Positions 48,233 to 55,871 of a stretch of DNA of 64,000 nt are shown in pieces. Position 1 is the first letter of the stretch, and each line of letters starts with the position of its first letter. The stretch spans positions 5,316 to 69,315 of the forward strand of contig JBBQBH010000008.1 in assembly GCA_038317345.1 (NCBI GenBank), read 5' to 3'. The notes under the pieces are model-generated. The model saw only the letters and a list, made by a program, of their open reading frames with translations, did not search any database and had not been told where the DNA came from. The DNA comes from Mayfieldus sp038317345. Its GTDB lineage: Bacteria > Actinomycetota > Thermoleophilia > Solirubrobacterales > 70-9. Made by a program: the position numbers and the translations under genes.

Positions 48233-48749
48233 GACCGCCTCCAAGCAGCGGTGCCACGAACTGGTCGAGGTAGCTGCTGTCCACTGGGCCGCGGCGGATC
48301 AACACCAATCGCCCCTTTGGGTTGATCAGAAAGTTCTCCGGGACGCCGCTTGTGCCGAAGTCACGCGCGCGGTCGCCATTGCCGTCGCGAAGCTCCGGAT
48401 AGGTGAGCGCGTAGCGATCGACGAAGGCGCGGCCGTCGTCGGTGAGGTCGCGGGTGTCGATGCCGAGCACCGTGAACCGCTGCGAGCGGTGCTGGCGATA
48501 GAAGGTCTCGAGCGTCGGCGACTCGTCTCGGCACGGCAGGCACCATGAGGCCCAGAAGTTGACCAGCACCCAGCGGCCGCGGTAGTCGGAGACGCTTCCG
48601 GTCCCGTCACCGTCGAGGCTGGGCAGGTCACCGCTCGGCGCCGCCTCGCCGACCGCGATATTGGCGCCTCCCTTGCTCAGCAGGCCGAAGCCCAGCAGGC
48701 CGACCACGGCGAGCACGGCGAGAAAGACGACGAAGGAGCGGGCGCTCAC
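48219..48749 (-). CDS. TlpA/CcmG-like thiol-disulphide oxidoreductase
   Basis: This membrane-anchored thioredoxin-fold protein of 176 residues has an N-terminal helix (VVFLAVLAVVGLLGFGLL). The active site is NFWASWCLPCRDE, with the cis-Pro region GVPENFLINPKG. It most likely acts as CcmG/DsbE, passing electrons to CcmH or apocytochrome c, as shown by the overlap with ccmH. Confidence 0.9.
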   Translation of the reverse strand: MSARSFVVFLAVLAVVGLLGFGLLSKGGANIAVGEAAPSGDLPSLDGDGTGSVSDYRGRWVLVNFWASWCLPCRDESPTLETFYRQHRSQRFTVLGIDTRDLTDDGRAFVDRYALTYPELRDGNGDRARDFGTSGVPENFLINPKGRLVLIRRGPVDSSYLDQFVAPLLGGGHANG

Positions 48750-48800
48750 CGGGCCAAGGTTAGAGGCGCCGAAACGCGCCCGGCGTGGTTAGATCGGTCC

Positions 48801-49298
48801 ATGGCTACGGTGCGAGAGGCCGAAGCGACCGCCCGCGAGGCGCTCATGCACGCGTACCTGGAGGCCTGGAACCTGCACGACCCCGACGCGGCGGCGGCGT
48901 TCTTCTCCTCCGACGCCGTCTATGACGATCGCGGCGCCGGCACCGTCGCCCGCGGCGTCAATGAGATCCGCGCCCACGTCGCCTCGGTGCAGACCGGCTT
49001 CTCCGACCTTCGCTTCGAGCTGCTGCGGGCGGCGCACGGGGAGGACTTCACCGCCGGAGAGTGGACGGCGACGATGACCCACAGCGGCGAACTGGATGGG
49101 CTTCGCGCCACCGGCCGCCGCGTGAGCAGCGCCGGCGTCGATGTGGCGACGCTCGACGAAAAGGGCCAGATCACCTACCTGGTCAGCTATTACGACGGCG
49201 CCGCGATCATGCGCGAGCTGGGGGTCCTCCCGCCGCGCGGATCGCGCCTCGAGCGGGCCATCGTCCGCGCCGCCTCGCTGCTGCCGCGGCGGCCCTAG
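48801..49298 (+). CDS. SnoaL/NTF2-like protein
   Basis: This 165-residue protein has a cone-shaped NTF2 fold. Seen: YLEAWNLHDPDAAAAFFSSD, VNEIRAHVASVQTGFSDLRF and WTATMTHSGELDGLRATGRR. SnoaL-like proteins include polyketide cyclases and many uncharacterised enzymes; the substrate is not inferable. TTAGAT at 48789-48794 lies 6 nt before the ATG, suggesting a leaderless message. It ends 12 bp before tRNA-Gly. Confidence 0.78.
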   Translation: MATVREAEATAREALMHAYLEAWNLHDPDAAAAFFSSDAVYDDRGAGTVARGVNEIRAHVASVQTGFSDLRFELLRAAHGEDFTAGEWTATMTHSGELDGLRATGRRVSSAGVDVATLDEKGQITYLVSYYDGAAIMRELGVLPPRGSRLERAIVRAASLLPRRP

Positions 49299-49310
49299 AA
49301 TCGCAGCCAC

Positions 49311-49383
49311 GCGGACGTAGCTCACCTGGTAGAGCGCGAGCTTCCCAAGCTCGAGGTAGCGGGTTCAAGTCCCGTCGTCCGCT
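49311..49383 (+). tRNA. tRNA-Gly (anticodon CCC)
   Basis: The acceptor stem GCGGACG pairs with CGTCCGC (49376-49382). The D arm is GCTCACCTGGTAGAGC, the anticodon loop TTCCCAA lies on a CGAGC/GCTCG stem, and the T loop is GTTCAAGTC. TAGAAT at 49296-49301 provides a -10. The CCA end is not encoded. Its 3' side faces an accessory region, as is usual for integration targets. Confidence 0.95.
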
Positions 49384-49773
49384 TAGGTTGAGGCTCGGCG
49401 CCATGTCGCGGCAAAGGGCGGCAGAACGGCGCTAGTGCTGGATTTGCGGCGCTCGAAGCGCTGCAGTCCTCACGGCTCGCGGCGCCCCTCGCGCAACGAA
49501 CTGGTAGCTGACTGGTAGCGGGGCGGGCGGTAGCCGGGTGCGGAAGTGGTAGCGGGACACGCTGTCTTGGGATCTCGGGGGTCAGAGGCTGAAGATGCGT
49601 CTCAGCAAGTGGCGGCGTCGGATGGGCGCGGCCGGTTCCAGCGACCTCTCGCGTGTGAAGCGAGCGGAGCAGGGGAGCGGAAACCCGCCGAAATCTGTAT
49701 TCCCAAGCGGAATGATCCACCTGCCGCCGCCCTGGACTTAACCCTCAGATTGCCGCGGTTTGCCGGCAATGAC

Positions 49774-49803
49774 TCTCGAATGGGCACCGGTGCCCATTCG
49801 AGA
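49774..49803. repeat. 30-bp perfect palindrome
   Basis: TCTCGAATGGGCACC is followed at once by its exact reverse complement, with no spacer. It may be an operator for a dimeric protein or a recombination site. It lies between tRNA-Gly and the secreted DUF5666-like gene. Confidence 0.8.
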
Positions 49804-49804
49804 C

Positions 49805-49842
49805 GATTACCGAACGCGCTGGTTCAAAGCCAGTCGCCCCGA
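49805..49842 (+). other. Possible 3' fragment of a tRNA gene
   Basis: GCTGG-TTCAAAG-CCAGT (49818-49834) has the shape of a T arm and is followed by CGCCCCGA, like the 3' strand of an acceptor stem. No matching 5' half lies upstream; the palindrome is there instead. It could be the residue of an attachment site or chance. Confidence 0.3.
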
Positions 49843-49862
49843 CGAGGGACCTACCGCGACGC

Positions 49863-50705
49863 TCAGTTGTCTGTCTGGGTGCCACTATCGCTACTCGGGC
49901 CGTCGCCCTGATCGCCTTGCAGGTCTTCCTGGTCGTCGGCGCCTTGCACGCCTTCGTCCGACGCCGATCCCTGCAGAAGGTAGGTCCCATCGGGCTGAAG
50001 GGTCACCTGAAGCTCGACCTCCTGACCAACTGTGAACTTCGACAGGTCGAGGGTGGTGGACACCACCACAGCGATCGTGCTCCCCGACTGGCTATTGTCG
50101 TCAGCGGAGATCGTCAGGGTCCGAGTCGAGGTGTCGATCGCCACGATAGCCCCCTCGACGCTGAAGCCGCCCGTGTCAGTACCCGTATTCTCCACCGACT
50201 CGGCTTCGACCTCGCCCTGGGCGCCGACCGTCCCATCCACGATCACGCTGCTACCGACCGGCGGCATCGTGGCGCTAAACCGAGCCGCGGTGATCCGCGC
50301 CCGACGGTGGCCCTGGCGCACGAGCATCGAGACTCCACGGGAGGACAGAGTGAAGATGCCCCGTCGCTGGTCGACGTAGCTAACGGTGCCGTGCAGCCGC
50401 ACCCTGGACCGACGTCCCGTAACTTGCACCCGCCTGGCTGCAAACGTGCCGTTGCGCAGCCGGCGTGCCGAGACAACCACCGTGCGCCCGAGACGCGGGG
50501 TGCGACCAGCATGGACCGCAACGAGGCGCCCGGTGCGCTCCGCCACGACGAACGATTGGGCGCGGGCGTTGTGGTGAACGACTGTGCCGCTCACGACTCG
50601 CGCCTCCGCCGCACCAGCCAGGGCCATGAAGGCTGCCGCTGACGTGAGGCTCAGCAGGACACCCCTGCCGAGCAAACCTGCTGCCCTTCTTCTCAACCCG
50701 TGCAT
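49863..50705 (-). CDS. Secreted DUF5666-like protein
   Basis: This 280-residue exported protein has a signal peptide (LLSLTSAAAFMALAGAAEA). Three repeated beta-rich units each begin with a G.V or G.I strand followed by a Thr/Phe-rich strand: VSGTVVHHNARAQSFVVAE, LHGTVSYVDQRRGIFTLSS and VEGAIVAIDTSTRTLTISAD. These resemble the OB-like DUF5666 domain. The tail (about 245-280) is Asp/Gln/Gly/Ser-rich. The function is unknown. It diverges from the truncated GGDEF gene. Confidence 0.7.
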   Translation of the reverse strand: MHGLRRRAAGLLGRGVLLSLTSAAAFMALAGAAEARVVSGTVVHHNARAQSFVVAERTGRLVAVHAGRTPRLGRTVVVSARRLRNGTFAARRVQVTGRRSRVRLHGTVSYVDQRRGIFTLSSRGVSMLVRQGHRRARITAARFSATMPPVGSSVIVDGTVGAQGEVEAESVENTGTDTGGFSVEGAIVAIDTSTRTLTISADDNSQSGSTIAVVVSTTLDLSKFTVGQEVELQVTLQPDGTYLLQGSASDEGVQGADDQEDLQGDQGDGPSSDSGTQTDN

Positions 50706-50783
50706 TCTGCCCTTTCGGTTGTCGCTGCGCGTTGGCTCACATATCGGCTACGGATCGTCCCCCGGCAAGCGAATATCTGTCCA

Positions 50784-51188
50784 GTGAGCCCCCGCCGCCA
50801 GGCGGCTGTGCAGCTGGGGGCCGTGGGCATTGCCTATGCGGCGCTGCTTGGCTTCGGCGCCGAAGTCGAGACGGCCCCGATGGTGATCTGGGTGCTGATG
50901 ATCAGCTCGCTTGCGGTCGCCGCCGTCCTGGTTCGGACGCTCAAGGAGCGGGTCGACACGCTGGTGGGCCAGCTCTCAATTGCGGCCAAAACCGACTTTC
51001 TGACTGGCCTCGCGAACCGTCGTGGCTTCAGCGAACTGCTCAGCTCGGAGCTGAGCCGCGCTCACCGCTGCGGCCATCCGGTCGGGCTCCTGATCGGAGA
51101 CCTAGACCACTTCAAGGCGAAACTGCTCGCCTCGACGATCGGCACAGTCCGCGGACGACGCAAGGGTCTAACTCATACACAACCGTAG
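50784..51188 (+). pseudogene. Truncated GGDEF-domain (diguanylate cyclase) gene
   Basis: The GTG-started frame encodes two membrane helices, a short coiled linker, then the start of a GGDEF domain: TDFLTGLANRRGFSELL and VGLLIGDLDHFK. Homology stops at about 51118, before the GGDEF catalytic motif; the next 22 residues (AKLLASTIGTVRGRRKGLTH) are unrelated. More than 100 residues of the cyclase domain are missing, so it cannot make c-di-GMP. The break probably marks a deletion or insertion junction. Confidence 0.75.
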
Positions 51189-51354
51189 TAAGAGGGAAGG
51201 TCTCCGCCAGGACGCGACGGATCGCGACGAGGCCGGATAGCCCCTGACTTTTCGCCGGGCACTGCGTTACATCGCTACTGGAGCGCAAAGATCGCCGTGA
51301 TTGCGGGGATCGGTTCGGGTTGCAGTTAAACCGACGGCGATAGGAAGATTTCTG

Positions 51355-51817
51355 ATGAGGAAGATCGCCCTTCTCGCGGTGTTCGCGCTGGTGGCGCTGG
51401 TCGTCCCGGCGCAGGCGGCCCCGGCACCGAAGCCGACCAAGCCACCGAAGCCGCATCATTCGAAGCCGAACAAGGCCGCGAAGCCGAATAAGTGCGTGCC
51501 TCACAAGGCGGGCTATAACGCTAGGGGGGACTTTCGTCAGCGCCGCGTTGACACCGGACGGCGATGGCCGCTACAGCGGCACGCTCGAGGTCGACGTGAC
51601 GAAGGCGAACCATCACGGCGTGACCGGCAATCAGACGTTCACCCTCGACCATGTCAGGGTCAAGTTCCACCACGGCGTCGATCCGACGGCGCCGGCGCCG
51701 GGCAGCAGGGCGAAGCTGCACGGCAAGATCACCCAGCTGCCGAGGCATTGCCCGACCGGCGGCTTTACGCCTACGATCACCGTCAAGAAGGTCGACATCA
51801 GGCAGGCCAAGCACTAG
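51355..51817 (+). pseudogene. Secreted protein gene with a +1 frameshift in a G run
   Basis: The ATG frame gives a signal peptide (MRKIALLAVFALVALVVPAQ) and a Pro/Lys-rich region up to GYNARG. After six Gs at 51524-51529 the coherent reading moves to another frame: TFVSAALTPDGDGRYSG, VTGNQTFTLDHVRVKFHHG and the end at 51817. With five Gs the two halves join into one protein of about 153 residues. It is either a real frameshift, a phase-variable tract or a sequencing error. The family is not recognised; the C-terminal half looks beta-rich and exported. Confidence 0.65.
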
Positions 51818-52280
51818 CGCCGGCCCCCTCCCTTTCCGTTGGGTTCTCGCCGAAGCGTGGCGCCCATGATCATGCGCGATTCCACGGATCGTTGGCCCAA
51901 TGAGATGCGAGAGGGGGCGCCGGCTAATCGAACCAGGCCCGGCCGGTGGACGCCTTCGGGCAGCCGCCGGTCGGGCACCACGTCGTCGGGCTGGCTCGGC
52001 AAGCGGTTTAGTCCTGGCGAAGAGCTTCCGCAATGAGGTCGTCGCCGCTGCGACGAGCGGCCGGCTCGTCCATCACGCTGAGATCCTCGCTCTGGGCGAA
52101 TCCCCGCGCCTGGGCGACAAGGGCCTCGCCCCGCCCGGGCCCCGGGTTGACCTGGATCCCGCCTGCTCCCCTTCGCCCTACGGGCTCAGCTCCGCAGGCG
52201 GGAGCCCCTATGCCTGGGGGGTGACTTATCAACCGGCGAAGGGGGGTGACGTTTTTCAGGCGGCCTTGACACTGCGAACG
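51818..52280. other. Non-coding stretch before the hipBA repeat
   Basis: No intact gene is supported in these 460 bp. A minus-strand frame ending at 52008 (DLSVMDEPAARRSGDDLIA) could be the C-terminal scrap of a lost gene. The only other structure seen is short G-rich runs near 52200-52250. Confidence 0.35.
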
Positions 52281-52335
52281 GCTACCAGCTGAATCTGACT
52301 TGATCGTGACGGAAACTGGTAGCTCAGCCGGTAGC
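52281..52335 (+). repeat. 55-bp structured repeat, left of hipBA
   Basis: It is built as GCTACCAGC-N17-TGACGGAA-A-CTGGTAGCT-N5-GGTAGC. The first and third blocks are inverted relative to each other. The copy right of hipBA (54167-54221) has the same blocks at exactly the same spacing with unrelated spacer sequence. Confidence 0.7.
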
Positions 52336-52556
52336 TGACCCGCTGCTTCCGGCTCCGTGAGCGGAAATTGAAGCTACCGTCCGCTCTCCGGGAAGGCCCC
52401 CGCAAGCTTGCGACAGGGCGCGACAAAATGCGGCGTGCGCTCGCGATTCGGCGCCAGGCCGACATGGGGTTCGGTTGACGACCCTTCTGAACGGGATGGC
52501 CGGTCTTTGCGCGATCGGGACAATGGGGCCCTCCGCGACCATGCCGATTGCACGAA

Positions 52557-52574
52557 TTATCCCGTTCAGGATAA
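52557..52574. promoter_or_regulatory. HipB-type operator O1
   Basis: TTATCC-N6-GGATAA is a perfect inverted repeat 50 bp before hipB and resembles the TATCC-N8-GGATA operators of E. coli HipB. TTGACC just downstream (52576-52581) could be the -35, so binding here would block transcription. A partial inverted copy sharing CTGAACGGGAT lies near 52485. Confidence 0.6.
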
Positions 52575-52605
52575 ATTGACCGAGACCGCGTCTACCCCGA
52601 GTGCT

Positions 52606-52625
52606 ATTTTCCCGAGCGGGAAAAT
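52606..52625. promoter_or_regulatory. Palindromic operator O2 overlapping the hipB start
   Basis: ATTTTCCCG-AG-CGGGAAAAT is a perfect 20-bp palindrome whose last two bases are the first two of the hipB ATG. It is placed for autorepression by HipB or HipAB and would also hide the ribosome-binding region. Confidence 0.65.
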
Positions 52626-52854
52626 GGACGGTCCTGACGACAGTTCTCGCGTGGAAAGCGCAAAGGCCCTCGGTCGTGCGATCAGACTGCGCCGCAATGA
52701 GCTTCGCCTTACTCAGAGCGAACTCGCTTCGGTGGCGGGCACCTCGTTGCGCTTCGTGTCCGAGGTTGAGCGTGGAAAGCCGACAGCGCGCCTCGACGGA
52801 GTGCTTCGCCTTCTCGCTGCGTTAGGGCTTTCCCTCGATGTCCGGCCGCGATGA
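52624..52854 (+). CDS. hipB: HipB-like antitoxin/transcriptional regulator
   Basis: This 76-residue Xre-family protein has the helix-turn-helix RLRRNELRLTQSELASVAGT and SLRFVSEVERGKPTARLDGV, ending LGLSLDVRPR as HipB proteins do. It binds HipA and its own operators. The ATG at 52624 is preferred because the upstream open frame runs through the operators. It overlaps hipA by 4 bp (ATGA). Confidence 0.88.
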   Translation: MDGPDDSSRVESAKALGRAIRLRRNELRLTQSELASVAGTSLRFVSEVERGKPTARLDGVLRLLAALGLSLDVRPR

Positions 52855-54131
52855 CCAAGCTGGACGTCTACCTGCACTCGCACCGTGTAGGACGCCTCGA
52901 ACGGCGCGAGCAGGGTCGACTGTCTTTCGCTTACGAGCCGGATTGCCTGGATCGCGGCGGCCCCGCGTTGTCGCACTCACTGCCCCTGCGGCCAGAGCCG
53001 TTTGACGATGCCGGCTGCCGTCCATTCTTTGCCGGCCTGCTCCCCGAGGGCGAGTTTCTGCGTGCCGTAGCGCGGTCCTTTGGCGTCTCAGCCACGAACG
53101 CATTTGCGGTGCTCTCGGCAATCGGCGGGGAATGCGCTGGGGCGGTATCGCTGGTGCCAGAAGGTGCGTCGCCGCCACACATGGGCTCGCCCAAATGGCT
53201 TGATGAAAGCGGATTGGCTGACCTGATTGACGAGCTTCCCAGTCGCCCTTTGTTGGCTGGCGATCCCGATGAAGGTCTGCGCCTTTCACTCGCTGGAGCC
53301 CAAGACAAGCTTCCCGTCCTTTTCGTCGGCGGCCGGATCGGGATCACGCGCGGCGATCCGCCGAGCACTCACATCATCAAGCTCCCCTCGGAGCGCTTCG
53401 ACGACATGACGGCAAACGAAGGGTTCTGTCTCGCGCTTGCGCGTCGGACAACGCTGAATGCAGTGGAGGCGCGTCCCAGGATTGCATCCAAGCAAGCATT
53501 TGAGTCGCATTCCGGTGACCGGGAGTACCTGCTCGTTTGGCGCTACGACCGCGAGACGGACCAGGACGGCACACGACGCATCCATCAAGAGGACCTTTGC
53601 CAGGCGCTTGGGTTTGTTCCAGAGCTCAAGTACGAAGCCGAGGGTGGTCCGGGGGTCGCTGCATGCGCGCGGCACATACGCGCGCACTGCGCCGCGCCGG
53701 CAGTCGACCTGCTCGCTTTCGTCGACGCCCTGATCTTCAACTTCATAATCGGAAACCGTGACGCTCACTCAAAGAATTTCTCGCTCATCCTCGAAGGGAC
53801 GCGCTCTCCGCGCCTCGCCCCGCTCTACGACCTGATCTCGACGATTTCATATGAGGGCCTGAGCAGGAAGATGGCGATGAAGCTCGGTGGCGAGTACCGC
53901 GCCGACTACGTCCGCGGCCGCCACCTCGAACGCCTCGCCGTTGATCTTGAGATGAGCCCGCGTGCCCTCCGCGGTCGGGCCATGTCACTTTCCGAGCGAG
54001 TGGAGGAATCTATGGGTCCGGCCCTGGAAGAGATTCCGTCTGAGTTCGCCACACGCCCGATCCTCGAGCGTGTTCGCGACAGGATCGGGACCGGCACAAA
54101 ACGCCTCCGCGACGCATGTGACGAGCTTTGA
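52851..54131 (+). CDS. hipA: HipA-family kinase toxin
   Basis: This 426-residue serine kinase toxin belongs to the family that phosphorylates aminoacyl-tRNA synthetases, as HipA does GltX, causing dormancy. Seen: the N-terminal subdomain (FFAGLLPEGEFLRAVARSFG), SLAGAQDKLPVLF (ATP loop), HIIKLPSERFDDMTANEGFC, IIGNRDAHSKNFSLIL (catalytic Asp in NRDAH) and LAPLYDLISTISY (metal Asp). All key residues are present, so the toxin is probably active. Codon use looks less GC-biased than in neighbours (many GCT, CTT and TTT codons), which fits horizontal transfer. Confidence 0.92.
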   Translation: MTKLDVYLHSHRVGRLERREQGRLSFAYEPDCLDRGGPALSHSLPLRPEPFDDAGCRPFFAGLLPEGEFLRAVARSFGVSATNAFAVLSAIGGECAGAVSLVPEGASPPHMGSPKWLDESGLADLIDELPSRPLLAGDPDEGLRLSLAGAQDKLPVLFVGGRIGITRGDPPSTHIIKLPSERFDDMTANEGFCLALARRTTLNAVEARPRIASKQAFESHSGDREYLLVWRYDRETDQDGTRRIHQEDLCQALGFVPELKYEAEGGPGVAACARHIRAHCAAPAVDLLAFVDALIFNFIIGNRDAHSKNFSLILEGTRSPRLAPLYDLISTISYEGLSRKMAMKLGGEYRADYVRGRHLERLAVDLEMSPRALRGRAMSLSERVEESMGPALEEIPSEFATRPILERVRDRIGTGTKRLRDACDEL

Positions 54132-54166
54132 GGCATGCGGCCTAGCGCTGGAATGGCGAGTCGGTG

Positions 54167-54221
54167 GCTACCAGCGGCGTTCCAGCCGCGAATGACGGAA
54201 GCTGGTAGCTGACTTGGTAGC
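54167..54221 (+). repeat. 55-bp structured repeat, right of hipBA
   Basis: It reads GCTACCAGC-N17-TGACGGAA-G-CTGGTAGCT-N5-GGTAGC, with blocks and spacing identical to the copy at 52281-52335. The pair encloses hipBA and its operators within 1.9 kb. Confidence 0.7.
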
Positions 54222-54344
54222 AGCCATGCGGCAGATCGCTTGCTGAGCCGAATTCCGCCTATCGTCCGCTTCCCGACCGGAGCTGTCGATTTCTTCGCCT
54301 CCCGTTCGTCTTAGAGGCGACCAAACTCTCCCAAGGAGGCAACG

Positions 54345-54689
54345 ATGAAGTACATGCTCCTGATCCATTCCAGCGAAGCGGCGACCGAGTTCGACAAGCT
54401 CACCGAGGACGAGCAGAACGCGATCTACGGCGAGTACATGGCGATCTCGGAGGCGCCGGGAGTCAGTGACGGCAACCAGCTCCAGTAGACCGAGACGGCG
54501 ACGACCGTCCGCGTCGAGGACGGCAAAACTCTGACCACCGACGGACCCTTCGCCGAGACCAAGGAGGCGCTCGGCGGGTACTACCTGTTCGAGGCCGACG
54601 ACCTCGACGCCGCGATCGAGCTGGCGGCGCGGATTCCGGCGGCCCGCATGGGCGGTGCGATCGAGGTTCGTCCGCTGGTGGAGAGGTAG
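54345..54689 (+). pseudogene. YCII/DGPF-domain gene with in-frame amber codon
   Basis: The 115-codon frame begins MKYMLLIHSSEAATEFDKLT and ends IEVRPLVER, with the hallmark TTDGPFAETKEALGGYYLFE, so it is a YCII-related protein of the type paired with ECF sigma factors. Codon 48 is TAG (54486-54488), between DGNQLQ and TETATTVRV. A single base change could explain it. CCAAGGAGGCAACG upstream of the ATG is an excellent ribosome-binding site. It directly precedes the sigma factor. Confidence 0.8.
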
Positions 54690-54739
54690 CGATCCTCGAG
54701 CAGGTCTTCCGCGACGAATGGGGGCGCGTTCTCGCTGCG

Positions 54740-55852
54740 TTGATCGGCTTCCTCGGCGACTTCGACCTCGCCGAGGAAGCCACGCAGGAGGCGTTTGCAA
54801 CCGCCGCCGAGCGCTGGCCCCGCGAGGGGACGCCCGACCACCCGGGCGCCTGGCTGGTGGCGACGGCTCGCAACCGCGCCATCGACCGTATCCGGCGCGA
54901 CCAGACGCTCGCCACGAAGACCCGTCTACTCGATCTGCCCAAGAACGCTGAGGACCCTATGGACGAGACCACTTTTCCCGACGAGCGGCTGGAGCTGATC
55001 TTCACCTGCTGCCATCCGGCGCTTGCGACTGAGGCCCAGGTCGCACTCACCTTGCGCACGCTTGGCGGCCTGACGACTGAGGAGATTGCCCGCGCGTTCC
55101 TGGTTCCCGTGCCGACGATGGCGCAGCGGCTGGTGCGAGCGAAGGGCAAGATCAAGGCCGCCGGGATCCCGTTCCGCGTCCCGCCCGACCATTTGCTCCC
55201 CGACCGGCTCGCCGCGGCGCTCGCGGTCGTCTACCTGATCTTCAACGAGGGCTACGGCGGCCGCCGTGACCTTTCGACGGAGGCAATCCGCCTGGGGGGC
55301 GCGCTGGTCGAGCTGATGCCCGACGAGCCCGAGGCGCAGGGCCTGCTCGCGTTGATGCTTCTGCACGACGCCCGCCGCGAGGCGCGCTTTCGCGATGGCG
55401 ACCTCGTCCTGCTCGACGATCAGGATCGCTCGCTTTGGGACCCCGCGCAGATAGCCGACGGCCGCGCGGTGCTCGATCGGGCATTGGCATTGCACGGACG
55501 CGGTCCCTATGTCTTGCAGGCGGCGACCGCCTCGCTGCACGCCGACGAGCCGCGCGACTGGTCGCAGATCGCGGCGCTCTATGGCGAGCTGGTTCGTCTC
55601 ACCGGGTCGCCGGTCGTCGAGCTGAATCGCGCGGTTGCCGTCGCCGAGGCCGAGGGCCCCGAGGAGGGGCTGGCGATCGTCGACCGCCTCGATCTCGACG
55701 ACTACCGCTATCTGCACTCGACCCGCGCCGAGCTGCAGCGCCGGCTCGATCGCGTCGAGGAGGCGCGCGCGGCCTACGAACGCGCGTTGGAGCTCGCTCA
55801 CGCCGACGCCGAGCGCAGCTTCCTCGAGCGGCGCCTCGGCCAGCTCGGCTGA
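54740..55852 (+). CDS. ECF-type sigma factor with C-terminal extension
   Basis: This sigma factor of at least 370 residues is of the kind encoded after YCII-like genes. Seen: DFDLAEEATQEAFATAAERW (region 2), GAWLVATARNRAIDRIRR, ARAFLVPVPTMAQRLVRAKG (region 4) and a long TPR-like C-terminal part (LIFNEGYGG, ALALHGRGPYVLQAATASLH, VELNRAVAVAEAEG). The first available start is TTG 54740, but homologous sequence (LEQVFRDEWGRVLAAL) extends back to about 54695 with no ATG, GTG or TTG in that frame. The N-terminus may be damaged, as is the partner gene. Confidence 0.85.
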   Translation: MIGFLGDFDLAEEATQEAFATAAERWPREGTPDHPGAWLVATARNRAIDRIRRDQTLATKTRLLDLPKNAEDPMDETTFPDERLELIFTCCHPALATEAQVALTLRTLGGLTTEEIARAFLVPVPTMAQRLVRAKGKIKAAGIPFRVPPDHLLPDRLAAALAVVYLIFNEGYGGRRDLSTEAIRLGGALVELMPDEPEAQGLLALMLLHDARREARFRDGDLVLLDDQDRSLWDPAQIADGRAVLDRALALHGRGPYVLQAATASLHADEPRDWSQIAALYGELVRLTGSPVVELNRAVAVAEAEGPEEGLAIVDRLDLDDYRYLHSTRAELQRRLDRVEEARAAYERALELAHADAERSFLERRLGQLG

Positions 55853-55871
55853 CTAGCTAGCCTCCCGCCGC

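Larger units (their letters stand above)
49384..49862. other. Non-coding stretch downstream of tRNA-Gly with repeat fragments
   Basis: I find no supported gene in these 480 bp. It holds partial copies of the repeat that later brackets hipBA (CTGGTAGCT-N4-GGTAGC at 49501-49519 and TGCGGAAGTGGTAGC at 49539-49553), a 30-bp palindrome and a tRNA-like 3' fragment. It looks like the eroded end of an integrated element. Confidence 0.5.

Noticed and set aside
49207..49404. Minus-strand frame with SGRRDLNPLPRAWEARALPG across tRNA-Gly
   Set aside because: It is the antisense translation of the tRNA gene, not a protein.
49745..49990. Minus-strand frame containing GATGFEPARS
   Set aside because: This peptide is a well-known artefact of translating the antisense of a tRNA 3' end; I used it only as a hint of a tRNA-like fragment.
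52307..52345. GGTAGCTCAGCCGGTAGC looks like a tRNA D arm
   Set aside because: No acceptor, anticodon or T stem can be folded around it; it belongs to the 55-bp repeat.
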